In this document: positions 51,561 through 53,469 of the stretch, piece after piece
Layout: every line of letters starts with the position of its first letter
Position numbering within the stretch: the stretch's first letter is position 1
NCBI GenBank assembly: GCA_903879705.1
Contig: CAIRMO010000113.1
Location: 1 to 53,469, forward strand
Direction: 5' to 3'
Length of the DNA: 53,469 nt
Origin: an uncultured Candidatus Competibacteraceae bacterium
GTDB lineage: Bacteria > Pseudomonadota > Gammaproteobacteria > Competibacterales > Competibacteraceae
The notes under the pieces: model-generated
Told to the model about the DNA's origin: nothing
The model's database searches: none
Seen by the model: only the letters and a program-made list of their open reading frames with translations
Translations under genes and position numbers: made by a program

Positions 51561-52391
51561 ATGAAACTGTATTTCACCAAGATGCACGGTCTCGGCAACG
51601 ATTTTGTGGTGATCGATGCAGTTAATCAGGTTGTGACGCTGAGTCCGGTGCAGATTCGCCGATTGGCTGACCGTCATTTCGGCATCGGCTGCGATCAGGT
51701 GCTGCTGGTCGAGCCGTCCGATCAGGCTGGGGTCGATTTTCGCTACCGCATCTTCAACGCTGATGGCGGCGAGGTGGAGCAGTGCGGCAACGGCGCTCGC
51801 TGTTTCGCCCGCTTTGTCCGCGACCACAGCCTGACCGACCAGGACCAGGTGCAGGTGTTGACCGCGTCTGGTTTACTGCACCTGCAACTTCAGCCGGATG
51901 GGCAAGTAACGGTGGATATGGGTCAACCCCGGCTGGAGCCCGTTGACATCCCCTTTCTTGCCACCGAGCGTGCGGCCTGCTATGCCATCACCGCTGACGG
52001 CACCGAACGGACCATCGGGGTAGTATCGATGGGTAATCCCCACGCCGTGCTGACCGTGGCCGATGTCGATCAGGCTCCAGTTGCGCATCTGGGGCCATTG
52101 CTGGAGCGGCATGGCCGCTTTCCCAACCGCGCCAATGTTGGCTTCATGCAGATCATCGCTCCCGATCAGATTCGCCTGCGAGTCTTTGAGCGGGGCGCCG
52201 GCGAAACCCTGGCCTGCGGCAGCGGAGCCTGTGCCGCAGTGGTGGTGGGGCGGCTCTGGGGGTTGCTCTGGCCGAATGTCCAGGTAGAACTGCCCGGCGG
52301 CGAATTAACCATTCACTGGGCTGGCGAAGGCGAATCGGTCACGATGACCGGCCCCGCTACGACCGTGTTTGAAGGGTGGATCACATCGTGA
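51561..52391 (+). CDS. dapF: Diaminopimelate epimerase
   Basis: Converts LL- to meso-diaminopimelate for lysine and peptidoglycan. The 276-residue protein has both catalytic cysteines: Cys75 in [14 protein letters not shown] and the second in [13 protein letters not shown] near residue 218. It opens with [18 protein letters not shown]. The stop overlaps the DUF484 start by 4 bases. Confidence 0.97.
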   Translation: MKLYFTKMHGLGNDFVVIDAVNQVVTLSPVQIRRLADRHFGIGCDQVLLVEPSDQAGVDFRYRIFNADGGEVEQCGNGARCFARFVRDHSLTDQDQVQVLTASGLLHLQLQPDGQVTVDMGQPRLEPVDIPFLATERAACYAITADGTERTIGVVSMGNPHAVLTVADVDQAPVAHLGPLLERHGRFPNRANVGFMQIIAPDQIRLRVFERGAGETLACGSGACAAVVVGRLWGLLWPNVQVELPGGELTIHWAGEGESVTMTGPATTVFEGWITS

Positions 52392-53119
52392 GTGAAGACT
52401 TCGAGATCGCCGAAACCGAGCTGGAAATAGCCGCTTGGCTGCAAGAACACCCGGATTTTTTTACCCGTCATCCTGATTTGGCGGAAGGTCTGCATGTTCC
52501 GCATCCCTGTCAACCGGCGGTGTCGTTGCTGGTTTACCAGAACCGCCTGTTGCGGGAACGCGGTCAACGTCTGCACGACAAGTTGCTGGAATTCGTTAGC
52601 ATCGCCCGGGATAACGACCGGCTGGCGGAACGGGTGCAACGACTGGCGCTGGGTCTGCTGAACGGGCGCAGTGGCATGAAAGGATTCCTGGGCGGCATCG
52701 AAGCCATTTTGCAGGAAGAGTTCCACGCCGACGACGTATCCTTGCGCCTGGAGGCGGCCCCAGCCTTTCGTTCGAAAATTGCGGCGGAGTTCCTGTGTCC
52801 CGAAGTGGTTGCCCGATTTGGCGGTCTGTTCTGGACCGGGCAGCCACATTGCGGCCGATTACGTCCTGAACAAGCCGCCCTCTTGTTCGGCGATGGCGCC
52901 ACCCGAGTCGCTTCAGCCGCGCTGATTCCCATCGGCGGACGGGAATGGCGTGGCCTCCTGGCTGTGGGCAGCAGCGACGCTGAGCGATTTCATCCCGGGG
53001 TGGGCACTCTGTTTCTGGAGCGAATCGGCGAACTGGTGAGTCAGGCGCTACAGGCGCGGTTGCCGGATCAGAGGCGGTTACGTGTGGTGCGCGATTCACC
53101 GTCAGCGCGGAATCTTTAG
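52388..53119 (+). CDS. DUF484 family protein
   Basis: A 243-residue GAF-like protein often encoded between dapF and xerC. The start is a GTG at 52388 whose TGA overlaps the dapF stop (GTGA). The opening is [20 protein letters not shown], then [19 protein letters not shown], typical of DUF484, and the second half is a GAF-type fold with [20 protein letters not shown]. Function is not established. xerC would be expected next but is not seen in the next 350 bases. Confidence 0.9.
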   Translation: MSEDFEIAETELEIAAWLQEHPDFFTRHPDLAEGLHVPHPCQPAVSLLVYQNRLLRERGQRLHDKLLEFVSIARDNDRLAERVQRLALGLLNGRSGMKGFLGGIEAILQEEFHADDVSLRLEAAPAFRSKIAAEFLCPEVVARFGGLFWTGQPHCGRLRPEQAALLFGDGATRVASAALIPIGGREWRGLLAVGSSDAERFHPGVGTLFLERIGELVSQALQARLPDQRRLRVVRDSPSARNL

Positions 53120-53160
53120 CCGCTAACCGCTAGCAGCTTTATCACGCCTATGCCGCCGCG

Positions 53161-53469
53161 GTGCGCGAACCGGCCCGGCTGGCCCACGCCCAACCCACCC
53201 TGACGGAACGGCTGCTGGCTGGCTTACACCATCTGACGCAATCACTGGGACTGAGCCTGACTGCCGCGCCTGCTCTGGTCATGGGCGAGGCGACCGCTGA
53301 AATCCACCGGCTCGGCGACTGGCTGGAACTGGAGCTGCACGAAAGCCCGGATGAGGGCGGCATCCTCACCCTGCGGATTCGTAACCTCCAAGCAACAGCC
53401 TGCCGAGTTCAGATCGTGCGTCAGGGCGAGGTACGCCGCGAGTCAATTCTGGAAGCGCACCAGGACGCC
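53161..53469 (+). CDS. Partial gene at the window edge, unknown
   Basis: An open frame of 103 codons runs off the right edge. The first usable start is a GTG at 53161; the frame is open from 53134, after a TAG. The product begins VREPARLAHAQPTLTERLLA and contains LGDWLELELHESPDEGGI and LTLRIRNLQATACRVQIVRQ. Codon use looks coding. I do not recognise the family; it does not read as XerC. Truncation at the 5' end by a past deletion is possible. Confidence 0.4.
   Translation, partial: MREPARLAHAQPTLTERLLAGLHHLTQSLGLSLTAAPALVMGEATAEIHRLGDWLELELHESPDEGGILTLRIRNLQATACRVQIVRQGEVRRESILEAHQDA

Noticed and set aside
1-53469. CRISPR arrays, tRNA and rRNA genes
   Set aside because: No regularly spaced direct repeats, no cloverleaf with a GGTTCGA-type loop and CCA-proximal stem, and no rRNA-like stretch was found on either strand.

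Overview
The window is chromosomal DNA of a GC-rich gammaproteobacterium. Three gene orders support this: trxA-rho next to a divergent rhlB, lptM-lysA-...-dapF-DUF484, and ubiT. SthA, PilU, ccoIS, ParE and an flgMN pair fit a motile, respiring free-living bacterium. The many small palindromic repeats and mixed housekeeping/accessory layout recall Competibacteraceae-type genomes, but that family-level placement is a guess.

Layout. 0.5-3.1 kb: sthA and pilU (+). 3.1-4.3 kb: a TerD-like domain fused to a trypsin/HtrA-type protease (-). 4.4-18.3 kb: one long minus-strand biotin operon, bioB-bioA-bioF-bioC-bioD, split by two restriction-modification islands. A type III-like res/mod pair, with a HicBA toxin-antitoxin and a ribbon-helix-helix gene between its subunits, lies between bioA and bioF. 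A compact type II endonuclease/methyltransferase pair lies between bioF and bioC with overlapping or nearly abutting ends. 18.6-20.3 kb: two exported proteins of unknown function. 20.4-22.8 kb: a two-component system broken by a 203-bp inverted-repeat element, then ubiT. 22.8-26.2 kb: rho, trxA and divergent rhlB. 26.2-28.6 kb: a gamma-glutamyltranspeptidase remnant and a CHASE-PAS histidine kinase. 29.2-30.6 kb: flgM-flgN and a Fic pseudogene. 30.7-34.4 kb: a tellurium-resistance type operon terZ-terA-terB-terD-terD without terC. 34.7-36.8 kb: an exported Sel1-repeat protein. 37.4-42 kb: birA-coaX and ccoI-ccoS plus a 33-residue membrane microprotein. 42-46 kb: a diguanylate cyclase, a lipase-like hydrolase and a decayed VWA/MoxR-type pair. 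46.3-53.5 kb: parE, then lptM-lysA-GNAT/nitrilase-dapF-DUF484 and a partial gene at the edge.

How it fits together. The biotin genes supply BioB, A, F, C and D; BioH is not here. The biotin ligase lacks the DNA-binding domain, so it cannot be a classical repressor of this operon. The two R-M systems would be co-transcribed with vitamin synthesis if the operon promoter is the main one. The Ter operon and the distant TerD-protease share a domain type and may belong to one stress or defence response, which is inference. The lysine/meso-DAP genes carry a GNAT-nitrilase gene coupled to lysA.

The strongest candidates for something new are the doubly interrupted biotin operon, the TerD-protease fusion beside a TerC-less ter operon, the composition break inside the type III Mod recognition region, and the ccoS-linked microprotein.
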